Source of the DNA: Acidobacteriota bacterium
GTDB lineage: Bacteria; Acidobacteriota; Blastocatellia; Pyrinomonadales; Pyrinomonadaceae
Direction of reading: 5' to 3'
NCBI GenBank assembly: GCA_016716435.1
Contig: JADJWI010000008.1
Span: 873,501 to 937,500, forward strand
DNA: 64,000 nt
In this document: in pieces, positions 1 to 7,803 of the stretch
Numbering within the stretch: the first letter of the stretch is position 1
Layout of the letters: every line of letters begins with the position of its first letter
Notes under the pieces: generated by a model
Told to the model about the DNA's origin: nothing
What the model saw: only the letters and a program-made list of their open reading frames with translations
Databases searched by the model: none
Position numbers and translations under genes: made by a program

Positions 1-1157
1 GCCATTTGTCCGGAAAGAACAGACTCGACATCGAGGTTCGGATCGCGCTTCGTCTCGGTGTGTACCAGATCGGATATCTTGACCGCATACCGCCGCACGC
101 AGCCATTAATGAAAGCGTAAACCTTGTTGTCAGATCGCGGAAGGCTTCTGCCAAGGGGTTTGTCAACGCAATTCTTCGGAAAGCGGCTGCGGGTTTTCCG
201 ACATTCGCTAATTCTGACGCGGCCGAGACCTTGTCAATCGAAACTTCGCATCCGAAGTGGTTGGTCGAAAAGTGGATGTCCGATTTTGGGCTCGAGCGGG
301 CTACGGCGATATGCAAGGCCAACAACGAAGCAATTCCCCCGGCTTTCAGGCTTACGGCGCGGTTTTTTGCAGAGTTTGGAGTCGAGAACAGGTCGCCAAA
401 CAGTGTGGCACAAGCTTTGGGGCTTAGCGAGACCGATCTCCGAGCTTCGCAGACGATCAACGGATGTTTTTATGCTGAACGAATGATCTCGAAGATCCAT
501 GACGCCGTAGAGGCCGGATTTATTTATTTTCAAGACGCGGGGTCACAACTGGTTGCTGGAGCCACGAAAATACCTGTGAACGGCCGTTTTCTCGACCTTT
601 GCGCCTCGCCCGGGGGTAAAGTCACGCGGATCGCGGCAGAGACAGGGACATTGGCGGCTTTGATCGTTGCGGCCGATTACAGCTCGGTGAGAATAAGGAA
701 CCTGAAAATGAACTGCGAACGCCAGGGCTTACCCGGTATCAAGGTTTTGCAGATCGATGCCACTAGCGACTTGCCGTTCATCGACAGTTCCTTCGATACT
801 GTGCTCGTCGATGCACCTTGTTCGGGAACGGGGACAATTAGGCATAACCCTGAGATCAGGTATCGAGTCTCATCGGAAGATATATTAGCGAAACAGCGTA
901 AACAACGCGCGATATTAGATTCGGCATCAAAGGCAGTTAAGGTCGGTGGTTTGATCATCTATGCAACCTGTTCGCTGGAGCGAGAGGAGAACGAGTACGT
1001 TGCGAACAGCTTTCTGGCCGAAAACCAAAATTTCGTATGCGTTTCGCCGATCGTGCCGGACTATTTTTTAGCGGAAAGACAGTCTGCTCGAACGTTCCCA
1101 TCAGATTTTGAGGGTGACGGCTTCTTTATCGCTAGCTTCGAGCGTAAATCGATCTAG
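1..1157 (+). CDS. rsmB: 16S rRNA (cytosine-C5) methyltransferase RsmB, 5' end outside window
   Basis: Methylates C967 of 16S rRNA using SAM. The reading frame is open to the left edge (codons in phase with base 3), so the N-terminal half of the NusB-like RNA-binding domain is missing; the first visible residues, ending in RIPPHAAINESV, are the typical end of that domain. The C-terminal Rossmann methyltransferase domain shows the SAM loop DLCASPGGK (about residue 197 counting from base 6), the proton-abstraction motif DAPCSGTG (Cys about 272) and TCS (Cys about 322), so both family cysteines are present. It ends at TAG 1155-1157. The next gene follows after about 60 bp on the same strand, and rsmB, PASTA and rpe probably form one transcript. 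The TTG at base 6 should not be taken as the real start. Confidence 0.95.
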   Translation, partial: HLSGKNRLDIEVRIALRLGVYQIGYLDRIPPHAAINESVNLVVRSRKASAKGFVNAILRKAAAGFPTFANSDAAETLSIETSHPKWLVEKWMSDFGLERATAICKANNEAIPPAFRLTARFFAEFGVENRSPNSVAQALGLSETDLRASQTINGCFYAERMISKIHDAVEAGFIYFQDAGSQLVAGATKIPVNGRFLDLCASPGGKVTRIAAETGTLAALIVAADYSSVRIRNLKMNCERQGLPGIKVLQIDATSDLPFIDSSFDTVLVDAPCSGTGTIRHNPEIRYRVSSEDILAKQRKQRAILDSASKAVKVGGLIIYATCSLEREENEYVANSFLAENQNFVCVSPIVPDYFLAERQSARTFPSDFEGDGFFIASFERKSI

Positions 1158-1216
1158 TTTTATTGGTCGCGGCAGACAAAAATGTTAAACTTTCACTTTA
1201 ATTTTTGAAGTCCTCT

Positions 1217-1918
1217 ATGAATATCTTCAAGCTCGGAATGACATCACTTGGCCGCCTGCTTTTTCTTGCAGGGATGTTGGCTGCATTCCTGTTTGGAATG
1301 GCCGCGGTGGTCTATATGTCGCTTTCTGGCGAAGAGGTCAAGGTGCCGGAACTTGTCGGCCGGGACTTTGTAGAGAGCGAGAAGGAACTTGCAGCCCTTG
1401 GTCTAAAGATCAAAAAAAGAGCTGATCGCCCGAGCACTGAGAAGATGAACACTGTACTCGAGCAGTTGCCGCGGCCCGGCGAAACAGTGAAGACCGGGCA
1501 AATGATCTTGGTCGTGGTGAGCAAAGCCGGACTTACCCAGGACGAACGGCCCGAATCGCTTAAGAAGGACATTGAAGAAGACGATACAAAGAAGATCGAG
1601 GAGATGATCTCGGACAAGCCGAAGAGACAACGTCCGAATGCGAACGCAAACGCGAATAGCAATGCGAACACTCCTCGGAAGGTCGCTGACACCGCTCGAG
1701 ACGTTGGCTCAAATACGTCAACGTCTTCGAATACCGCAACTGTAGACGGGCCAACAAGGACCGACGAAGTCGACAGGCGAGAGACGCCGCCCGCAAATAC
1801 GGGAGAGCGTCCGAACAGAAATACGGCACCAACGTCAACGCCGCGACCGCAATCGTCGCCCTTGGGCTCTCGGCCCGCGTCGGGCGACACACGGCCTCGA
1901 ACGGCCAATCGTCCGTAG
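1217..1918 (+). CDS. Membrane-anchored protein with one PASTA domain
   Basis: A 233-residue protein starting at ATG 1217; an upstream TTG at 1205 in the same frame is less likely. One transmembrane helix (about residues 12-36) is followed by a single PASTA domain (about 42-106: VKVPELVGRDF at its start, LEQLPRPGETV in the middle, LVVVSKAG at its end). The rest, about 125 residues, is low-complexity and hydrophilic, rich in Asn, Thr, Pro and Arg with an NANANANSNANT run. PASTA domains usually bind peptidoglycan or muropeptides in Ser/Thr kinases and PBPs, but no kinase or transpeptidase domain is present. It lies between rsmB and rpe with short gaps, so co-transcription is likely. The periplasmic location and cell-wall contact are inferred. 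Confidence 0.8.
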   Translation: MNIFKLGMTSLGRLLFLAGMLAAFLFGMAAVVYMSLSGEEVKVPELVGRDFVESEKELAALGLKIKKRADRPSTEKMNTVLEQLPRPGETVKTGQMILVVVSKAGLTQDERPESLKKDIEEDDTKKIEEMISDKPKRQRPNANANANSNANTPRKVADTARDVGSNTSTSSNTATVDGPTRTDEVDRRETPPANTGERPNRNTAPTSTPRPQSSPLGSRPASGDTRPRTANRP

Positions 1919-1927
1919 TGATCAACG

Positions 1928-2590
1928 ATGTATAGCATCGCACCATCTATACTTTCGGCCAATTTTGTTAGGCTCGAGGAAGAGATCGTAGCAGTTGAGC
2001 GCGGCGGAGCAAGTATTTTGCACGTCGATGTAATGGACGGGCGGTTCGTTCCGAATATTACGATCGGACTTCCGGTTGTTAAATCGATTCGGAAAGCAAC
2101 CTCAATGACGATCGACACTCATTTGATGATCGTCGAACCAGGGAAATACGCCGTCCAATTCGTTGAGGCCGGAGCGGATATGGTCTCTGTACACATCGAG
2201 GCCGACCCGCATATTCATCGGACGCTGCAAGGGATTCGCGATGCAGGAGCAAAGGCGGGGGTTGTTGTGAATCCCGGCACACCGTTGAGTGCCATTACTG
2301 AAGCGATCTATCACGTCGATTTTGTGCTGTTGATGTCGGTTAATCCCGGGTTCGGCGGTCAGAAGTTCATACCTCGGTCGCTGGCCCGAGTTCGGGAACT
2401 TCGACAAATGATCACGGAACGCGGTTTGAATGTGAAGATAGAGATAGATGGCGGCATCGACCTTGGCAACATAGCTGACGTCGCAGAAGCAGGGGCCGAG
2501 ATAATGGTTGCTGGCTCCGCAGTTTTCGGCACTGATGATCCTGCCGAAGCGGTCCGATCACTAACTCAGAAGGGGGCCGTTTGGGTTTGA
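1928..2590 (+). CDS. rpe: Ribulose-phosphate 3-epimerase
   Basis: Interconverts D-ribulose 5-phosphate and D-xylulose 5-phosphate in the cytosolic pentose phosphate pathway. The 220 residues match the usual length of this TIM barrel. Family signatures are visible: IAPSILSANF at the N-terminus, HVDVMDGRFVPN (metal-binding His and catalytic Asp), HLMIVEP, the VNPGFGGQ phosphate loop and EIDGGI (second catalytic Asp), ending with VAGSAVFG. The gene starts 9 bp after the PASTA stop codon, consistent with translational coupling in the rsmB-PASTA-rpe cluster. Confidence 0.97.
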   Translation: MYSIAPSILSANFVRLEEEIVAVERGGASILHVDVMDGRFVPNITIGLPVVKSIRKATSMTIDTHLMIVEPGKYAVQFVEAGADMVSVHIEADPHIHRTLQGIRDAGAKAGVVVNPGTPLSAITEAIYHVDFVLLMSVNPGFGGQKFIPRSLARVRELRQMITERGLNVKIEIDGGIDLGNIADVAEAGAEIMVAGSAVFGTDDPAEAVRSLTQKGAVWV

Positions 2591-2619
2591 ACTAGTTTAC
2601 GGCCAACAAGTTTTTAATT

Positions 2620-4119
2620 ATGAAGCGTTTTATTTTTTCGTTCACTACTGTTTTTGTTATCGCGATTGGTTTTCTGGCCGTCTCGGATTCATTCGCTCAG
2701 GCTCGGCCCGGAGAGGGCACACCTCTGCAGCGTCTACAAGTGATGCGTGAAAAGCTCGAAGCTATACGCCGTTCGGCAAATGGTTCGCTTTCGGGTCTCC
2801 GGCAAGAAGGCCGCGATACTAAAGAGGAACGTGAGAATGCCGATTCACCAGTTGCCCGCCTTCGGTCAGTCGAAAGTGAAGCATCGAGAATTCAAAGCGA
2901 TGTCATTTCACTAAGAAACAAGCTCGACCGGAACGAAAAATATGAAGCTTCGGAGGTCGACCAGCTTGAAGTCGCGGTTACTGAACTGCAAACGCGTGCG
3001 GACCTAGTCTTTACTGAGACCGCAGCGGCTCGGGCAAACCCGCAATCAACAGTCGGTCAGCCGCGAGAAATAAAGAAAAAGAAGAAGTTTCTTGGGATCT
3101 TTGGAGGTGGCGGAAATGACGAGTACGATGAGCTGCTAGGTACTGTGTCTCCCGGCCGAGATCGTGAGCTTTTTGTAACAGCGACCCGTGAAGCAAGGAA
3201 GAAGAATTTCGACGTTGGGCGTCTGCTCTTCCAGACGATCATTACGACTTACCCTGATTCTCCCTACCTCCCGATGGCGAAGCTTGCTATTGCTGACGCT
3301 TTTTTCCTGGAGGGTACGACGAGTGCTCTGATCCAGGCGATCGCGGCTTATCAGGATTGGTTGACGTTCTTCCCGACCCATCCGCTTGCAGACCGCGTCG
3401 TTTTGAAGATCGCCGAATCCGAAATGCGACAGATCGGGCTGCCAGACCGTGACGCAACTCGAGCCAAGCGTGCTGAGGTGCGACTGAGGGCACTACTCGC
3501 GTCATACCCGAATTCGATCCTAAAACCGGAAGCGGAAAAACGGCTCGTAGAGGTTCAAAATAACCTTGGTTCGCACAATTTAGGTATCGCTAATTACTAC
3601 TACACCCTTTCGGTCGACCAGAAAAAGGGCGGTCTCAAGGGGGCTCAGTCGCGGTACAGAGAGATAATCGACAAGTATCCGAACTTCGCGTACATGGATG
3701 AGGTTTTGTACAAGCTCGGGGTAACTTATATGGTCGAGGAAGAGACCGATCAGGCTGCGAGATATTTCCAACAGATCGTCGCGGACTATCCAAATAGCGA
3801 ATTTGTTTCAAAGTCGAAAGAGCAGCTCGAACTGATCGGGGCTTCCGTTCCGGAACCAAATCCAGAAAGAGTGGATGTGCTTCCGGCTCCGAGGGACGGT
3901 TTTTTCACCAATTTCCGGAATCAGCTTTTTGGTATCTACCCGATGACTATTGATAAGAATGGCGTTCTCATGACGAAAGACTTTGACCGCGAGAAGTTTG
4001 AACTGATCGATCAGATCATCGAGAACCAAGGCGATATCCAGACCAACCAGATCCCGCAATCGTTCACGACGGTGATCTCAGATAGGCGTACTGCGAGCAT
4101 TACAACACCGTCGCCGTAG
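2620..4119 (+). CDS. BamD/YfiO-like outer-membrane assembly protein, tetratricopeptide type
   Basis: A 499-residue exported protein. A signal peptide (about residues 1-27) ends in DSFAQA. A charged, probably coiled-coil segment (about 30-135) follows, then a basic linker with KKKKKFLG. From about residue 190 to 410 there are TPR-like repeats typical of BamD, for example FQTIITTYPDSPYLPMAK, YREIIDKYPNFAYMDE and FQQIVADYPNSEFV. BamD is the TPR lipoprotein of the BAM complex that inserts beta-barrel proteins. Here no lipobox cysteine is seen after the signal peptide, and the protein is about twice the size of E. coli BamD, so it may be periplasmic or serve as a different TPR scaffold. A strong terminator lies 40 bp downstream, ending the rsmB-rpe-bamD transcript. 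Confidence 0.75.
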   Translation: MKRFIFSFTTVFVIAIGFLAVSDSFAQARPGEGTPLQRLQVMREKLEAIRRSANGSLSGLRQEGRDTKEERENADSPVARLRSVESEASRIQSDVISLRNKLDRNEKYEASEVDQLEVAVTELQTRADLVFTETAAARANPQSTVGQPREIKKKKKFLGIFGGGGNDEYDELLGTVSPGRDRELFVTATREARKKNFDVGRLLFQTIITTYPDSPYLPMAKLAIADAFFLEGTTSALIQAIAAYQDWLTFFPTHPLADRVVLKIAESEMRQIGLPDRDATRAKRAEVRLRALLASYPNSILKPEAEKRLVEVQNNLGSHNLGIANYYYTLSVDQKKGGLKGAQSRYREIIDKYPNFAYMDEVLYKLGVTYMVEEETDQAARYFQQIVADYPNSEFVSKSKEQLELIGASVPEPNPERVDVLPAPRDGFFTNFRNQLFGIYPMTIDKNGVLMTKDFDREKFELIDQIIENQGDIQTNQIPQSFTTVISDRRTASITTPSP

Positions 4120-4160
4120 TCGTCGGATTGGCTCGTTGATCTTTTAGTTAGTTTGACGCG

Positions 4161-4192
4161 GGGCCGACGATTAAATGTCGGTCCCTTTTTCT
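4161..4192 (+). terminator. Intrinsic terminator after the BamD-like gene
   Basis: GGGCCGAC (4161-4168) pairs with GTCGGTCCC (4177-4185) around an AT-rich 8-base loop. It is followed at once by TTTTTCTTT. The position, 40 bp past the stop at 4119 and just before the next gene, fits termination of the upstream operon. Confidence 0.85.
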
Positions 4193-4216
4193 TTGGCCAT
4201 TTTCGTGAAAACCTGA

Positions 4217-6292
4217 ATGAAATTGCAGTTCTTGTCATACCGTATCGTCCTTTCGCTCGTCGTTGCCGTTTTGATGTCAGGCACATCGGGGGCCGTCTTT
4301 GCGTTCCCACAGGATAACTGGGAAGCGACGATCGCGAGGCTAGAGGGCCGAGCCGCACTCTCCGGCTCGCCGAGTGATGTTTCGGCACAGGAGGCTTATG
4401 CGAAGTTACTCGAGGGCCAGCGTCACGCCTGGGCTGCCAAGCGAACAAGAAGCGCCGCTCGGGCTACTGCCTCTGTTCGGTCTGCCCGAATAGCGTTGGT
4501 CGCGGCCGTCGATGCAGATCCAGGGCTTTCCGAGGCATATACAGCTCTTGCAGAACTCGAAATTCTTCGTCGGGTGGGTGAGGCGGAGGTATCGAATGCG
4601 ATCAGGCTTGCAACTTTGGCGTTAAGGAATGACGGGAATAATTTTGGCGCACGGCGAGTGATGGCCCGCCTCTTGTCGCTTAGGGCAAATCTAGCCCGAG
4701 GCCAACTCGATCGCAGAAGCGCCGAAGTTGCCGCTGTCGAATGGCGAAAGGTCGCAGAACTTGACCCGAGAAACACGGAAGCGTGGGCGTTCCTAAGTGT
4801 GATCTATGAAAAACTCGGGGAGCCTGAGAAAAAGATCGAAGCCCTTCGTAAATGGGTATCATCAAGCGGGGCTCTCGAGAGTCAATACTATCAGTTCATC
4901 GTTGGCGTCAACGAGGATCTCGCGCCGGAGCGGGCATCGGTTCGTCTGGCCTCGGACCTTCTTGCACTTGGCCGGGTGAGCGAGGCATTAGAGGTGGTCG
5001 CTCCTGTGGTTTCCGATCAACCCGGGAATACGGTTGCAGTAAACATACTGAGGGACGTCGCGGAACAGATCGACGAAAATCGGTTCGAACAAGCTGCTGA
5101 GCCGTTGACTCAGGCGGTTGCGACAGATCCGAACAATGTGGAACTCGCGAACACACTGGCAAGGCTATATCGGCGACGGGGGATGCAGGAGCGAGCGGTG
5201 ACCGTGTATTCGCGCGCGCTACAGCAGCTCAGCTCGCGAGAAACGCGTGTAAGAGCGAGACTTTTGATTGGCAGAGGTGACCTCTTAGCCGGTGCCGGGA
5301 AGTACGAAGAAGCAATACTTTCCTATTCTGAGGCATTTGAGGCTTTTGGATCTGGTGCTGGCCCTGGCGAGCAAGAAGTTGCTCGTGAGGCCGCACGTAA
5401 GATGATCGTCACAGCACGTGTGACGGGTGATACAAGCCTTATCGAAACAGCCCTGCAACGCGCGGCCCGGCGCTTTGGCGGTGACGACTCTCTGGTACTT
5501 CTCGAGAGATCGGCACATCTTCGCGAAACCGGAAAAAGAATCGAGGCTTTGGCGTTGCTTAAAGGGGTCGCGGCAAGCGGGAATCGATCGTTCGAAGTCT
5601 TTCGAGCCGAGGTAAGTCTTTTGGTCGAGACCGGCAAGGTAGAAGATGCGGTGGCTTTGATCCGGAGTTCGACACGTGGCGAATCATCTGCCGCCGGTGG
5701 TCCGCGCGGGACCGATTCTGCATTCCTTGATAGTTTTACTGCTTCGCTTTTGATCACAGGTGCATATATCTCCGGAAAGAAGGCCCCCCAGGCAATGGCG
5801 GCGGCTGAGGATCTGTCATCGCTTGCGCGTGGCAATGAAAGGCGGCAGCTTGCAACCATCAGCAAAGCTACCGCGGCCAATCTAAACGGCGACCGGAGCA
5901 CGGCCCTGCAGCTTTTGCGAAGTGTGCTTGAAGAATCCCCAAACAATCCGATCGCGTTGAATAACCTTGGCTACTATCTACTGGACGAGGCTGCGAGCAG
6001 AGATGAGGGAATCGCAATGATAAGGCGGGCGGTTTCCGTTGATCCAAGAAACGCGTCCTACTTGCACAGCCTAGGGAAAGCAATGTTGCAGAAAGGGGAA
6101 TTGGATAATGCGGGGATTTATTTGTTTGAGGCGGTCGCGATCGAGCCGGGATCTCTTGTGGTCTGGGAGCAACTCGGTGAACTCTTTGAGCGACGGAGAG
6201 CGGTGGCGGAGTCTCAACGAGCGTTCCAACGGGCACTTCGTATGGCATGGAACTCCGACGACAAGAATCGACTTCTTGCTCGGATCAAATAA
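4217..6292 (+). CDS. Secreted or periplasmic TPR-repeat protein
   Basis: A 691-residue protein with a signal peptide (hydrophobic core about residues 8-30, likely cleavage after AVFA). The rest is almost entirely helical repeats of TPR type, e.g. AVAALNNLGYYLLDE-like units near the C-terminus (PNNPIALNNLGYYLLDEAA, then PRNASYLHSLGKAMLQKGELD, then PGSLVVWEQLGELFERR). Each has the small-residue and aromatic spacing of a TPR. No enzymatic domain is recognised. TPR arrays are protein-interaction scaffolds, and its place after a BamD-like gene suggests an envelope-assembly or secretion role (inference). A terminator separates the two genes, so it probably has its own promoter in the 4120-4216 gap. 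It is convergent with the M48 protease gene. Confidence 0.75.
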   Translation: MKLQFLSYRIVLSLVVAVLMSGTSGAVFAFPQDNWEATIARLEGRAALSGSPSDVSAQEAYAKLLEGQRHAWAAKRTRSAARATASVRSARIALVAAVDADPGLSEAYTALAELEILRRVGEAEVSNAIRLATLALRNDGNNFGARRVMARLLSLRANLARGQLDRRSAEVAAVEWRKVAELDPRNTEAWAFLSVIYEKLGEPEKKIEALRKWVSSSGALESQYYQFIVGVNEDLAPERASVRLASDLLALGRVSEALEVVAPVVSDQPGNTVAVNILRDVAEQIDENRFEQAAEPLTQAVATDPNNVELANTLARLYRRRGMQERAVTVYSRALQQLSSRETRVRARLLIGRGDLLAGAGKYEEAILSYSEAFEAFGSGAGPGEQEVAREAARKMIVTARVTGDTSLIETALQRAARRFGGDDSLVLLERSAHLRETGKRIEALALLKGVAASGNRSFEVFRAEVSLLVETGKVEDAVALIRSSTRGESSAAGGPRGTDSAFLDSFTASLLITGAYISGKKAPQAMAAAEDLSSLARGNERRQLATISKATAANLNGDRSTALQLLRSVLEESPNNPIALNNLGYYLLDEAASRDEGIAMIRRAVSVDPRNASYLHSLGKAMLQKGELDNAGIYLFEAVAIEPGSLVVWEQLGELFERRRAVAESQRAFQRALRMAWNSDDKNRLLARIK

Positions 6293-6319
6293 AAAGTGCG
6301 GCAATGGTGCCGCACTTTT
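6292..6319. terminator. Bidirectional intrinsic terminator between convergent genes
   Basis: A perfect 12-bp stem: AAAAGTGCGGCA (6292-6303) pairs with TGCCGCACTTTT (6308-6319) around the loop ATGG. The A and T ends give a T-tract on either strand, so it can end the TPR gene (+) and the M48 protease gene (-). Confidence 0.9.
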
Positions 6320-6349
6320 CGATCGATCGGTTGAAAAGGAAAGCCAAGG

Positions 6350-7525
6350 TTACGGCTTGTCCGGAGAAGGCGTCGGTTCGGGTGTTTGATCACGACGCTT
6401 CAGTTGCGGTGGTTTGCTCGACGATGACCCGGAGGAATCAGAGCTGTCCGAATCGCTAACGCCCGGCTCATCACCGTCCGCTGGTTGTCTCCGCTTGAGC
6501 GTCGGTCTTCCCGGCTCGCCTTCATCCGAATCACTGAAAACTCCGGCTTTTGCATTTGTCTGCCTCAGAAGAAGATTCTTAACCCGCTGGAATTCTGAGG
6601 TGCTGATGACGTATTCCTCACGTTCCGGAAAACGAGAAACCAGTGCGAGGCTTGCATCTCTGCGATCTAGTGACTGCGGATGCGTAGTGAATATTTTGGC
6701 CAATGTTCCCGGCTTTTTCTTATTCTTTTCATTCAACTTTTCGAACATTGTCGCCATCGCGGAAGGATCGTAGCCGGCAGCGTACAGGTATTGAACCCCA
6801 AGCATATCAGCTTCCATTTCTGCGTTGCGGCTAAACTTTAGAAAACTGAGGAGTTGGGCAAAACCGCCGGCATTCTGTGCGATCGGAGCGGCGATACCAC
6901 CGCCAAAAATGATAGTTGCAAGCAGGCCATAATTGATCGCCTGCAGCTTGCCCTGGTTTTCCATTGCGTGCCGGGCGGCAACGTGTGCGATCTCGTGGGC
7001 CATAACACCCGCGATCTCCGCTTCATTATCGGCTGCAAGGATCAGGCCCTTATTTACAAAGAAATATCCTCCTGGCAACGCAAAAGCATTGACCTCGTCG
7101 CTGTCAATAACTTTGATCGTGAAAGGTATCTTCGCGTCCGAATGAAGCACCAAATTCTGACCAACCCGGTTGATGTACTCAGTGATCATCGGATCTTCGA
7201 CCATTTTCGCCGACTGCTCTATCTCCAATGACAACTGACGGCCGATGGCAAGCTCCTTTGACTGCGAGCCGCCGAGCCATCCGAAAAATTTATCTGTGCC
7301 TTTATTGATCTTACGCTTACCGATCATTGCCGGATTCTCTTTTTCCGAGAGAGGCTTAAGGCTCGATTGAGCAGTAAGTTGACTAGTAGTCGTTTCACTT
7401 TTCGCATTCGACGCCGTTTCGTTGGCCTTCTGGGCGATCGCCTGGGCCGGCAGAAATGCGAAACTGCCAACGAGCATCACAAATGAAAGCAAAAACGACA
7501 GTGCTTTGGATTCTCTGATCTTCAT
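6350..7525 (-). CDS. M48-family zinc metalloprotease, exported
   Basis: A 391-residue protein with a signal peptide (about 1-31, ending PAQAIAQ). The peptidase M48 domain spans about residues 95-310: HEIAH at 177-181 supplies two zinc ligands and the catalytic Glu, and Glu in NAEMEAD (about 238) is the probable third ligand. NAFALPGGYFFVNKGLI, just before the catalytic helix, is typical of the BepA/YfgC and LoiP group, which degrade or help assemble outer-membrane proteins in the periplasm. Unlike BepA it lacks a C-terminal TPR domain and ends in a disordered tail rich in Asp, Ser and Pro (about 325-391). It is a single gene, divergent from the ATPase gene and sharing a terminator with the TPR gene. 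Confidence 0.92.
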   Translation of the reverse strand: MKIRESKALSFLLSFVMLVGSFAFLPAQAIAQKANETASNAKSETTTSQLTAQSSLKPLSEKENPAMIGKRKINKGTDKFFGWLGGSQSKELAIGRQLSLEIEQSAKMVEDPMITEYINRVGQNLVLHSDAKIPFTIKVIDSDEVNAFALPGGYFFVNKGLILAADNEAEIAGVMAHEIAHVAARHAMENQGKLQAINYGLLATIIFGGGIAAPIAQNAGGFAQLLSFLKFSRNAEMEADMLGVQYLYAAGYDPSAMATMFEKLNEKNKKKPGTLAKIFTTHPQSLDRRDASLALVSRFPEREEYVISTSEFQRVKNLLLRQTNAKAGVFSDSDEGEPGRPTLKRRQPADGDEPGVSDSDSSDSSGSSSSKPPQLKRRDQTPEPTPSPDKP

Positions 7526-7803
7526 AAGGGTGTCCTACGATCGGTTCAACGTCAATCCTACCGAATTTTACTAGTAGAGTTCAATGTATTTTGATGCACC
7601 GAGAAATTATTTGGTTGCGAGAAACAGGCCAATTTTTACTTTTTCCATTTCTCGAAAAGTCTTGATACCAACCAGCGAGAGAATTTTCGTTCTCGTGTGC
7701 CGAAATACGTGTTATATTCATAGATGCCTTCAACCGTCTCACGGGTTGCGGGCGTCTTTCCGAAAACCCCTAAACATTGCAGCCTTCGCTGCTTTTCTTT
7801 CAA

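Noticed and set aside
1312..2118. Long minus-strand frame opposite the PASTA gene and rpe
   Set aside because: It crosses two genes with strong family matches, and its translation is low-complexity with no motif.
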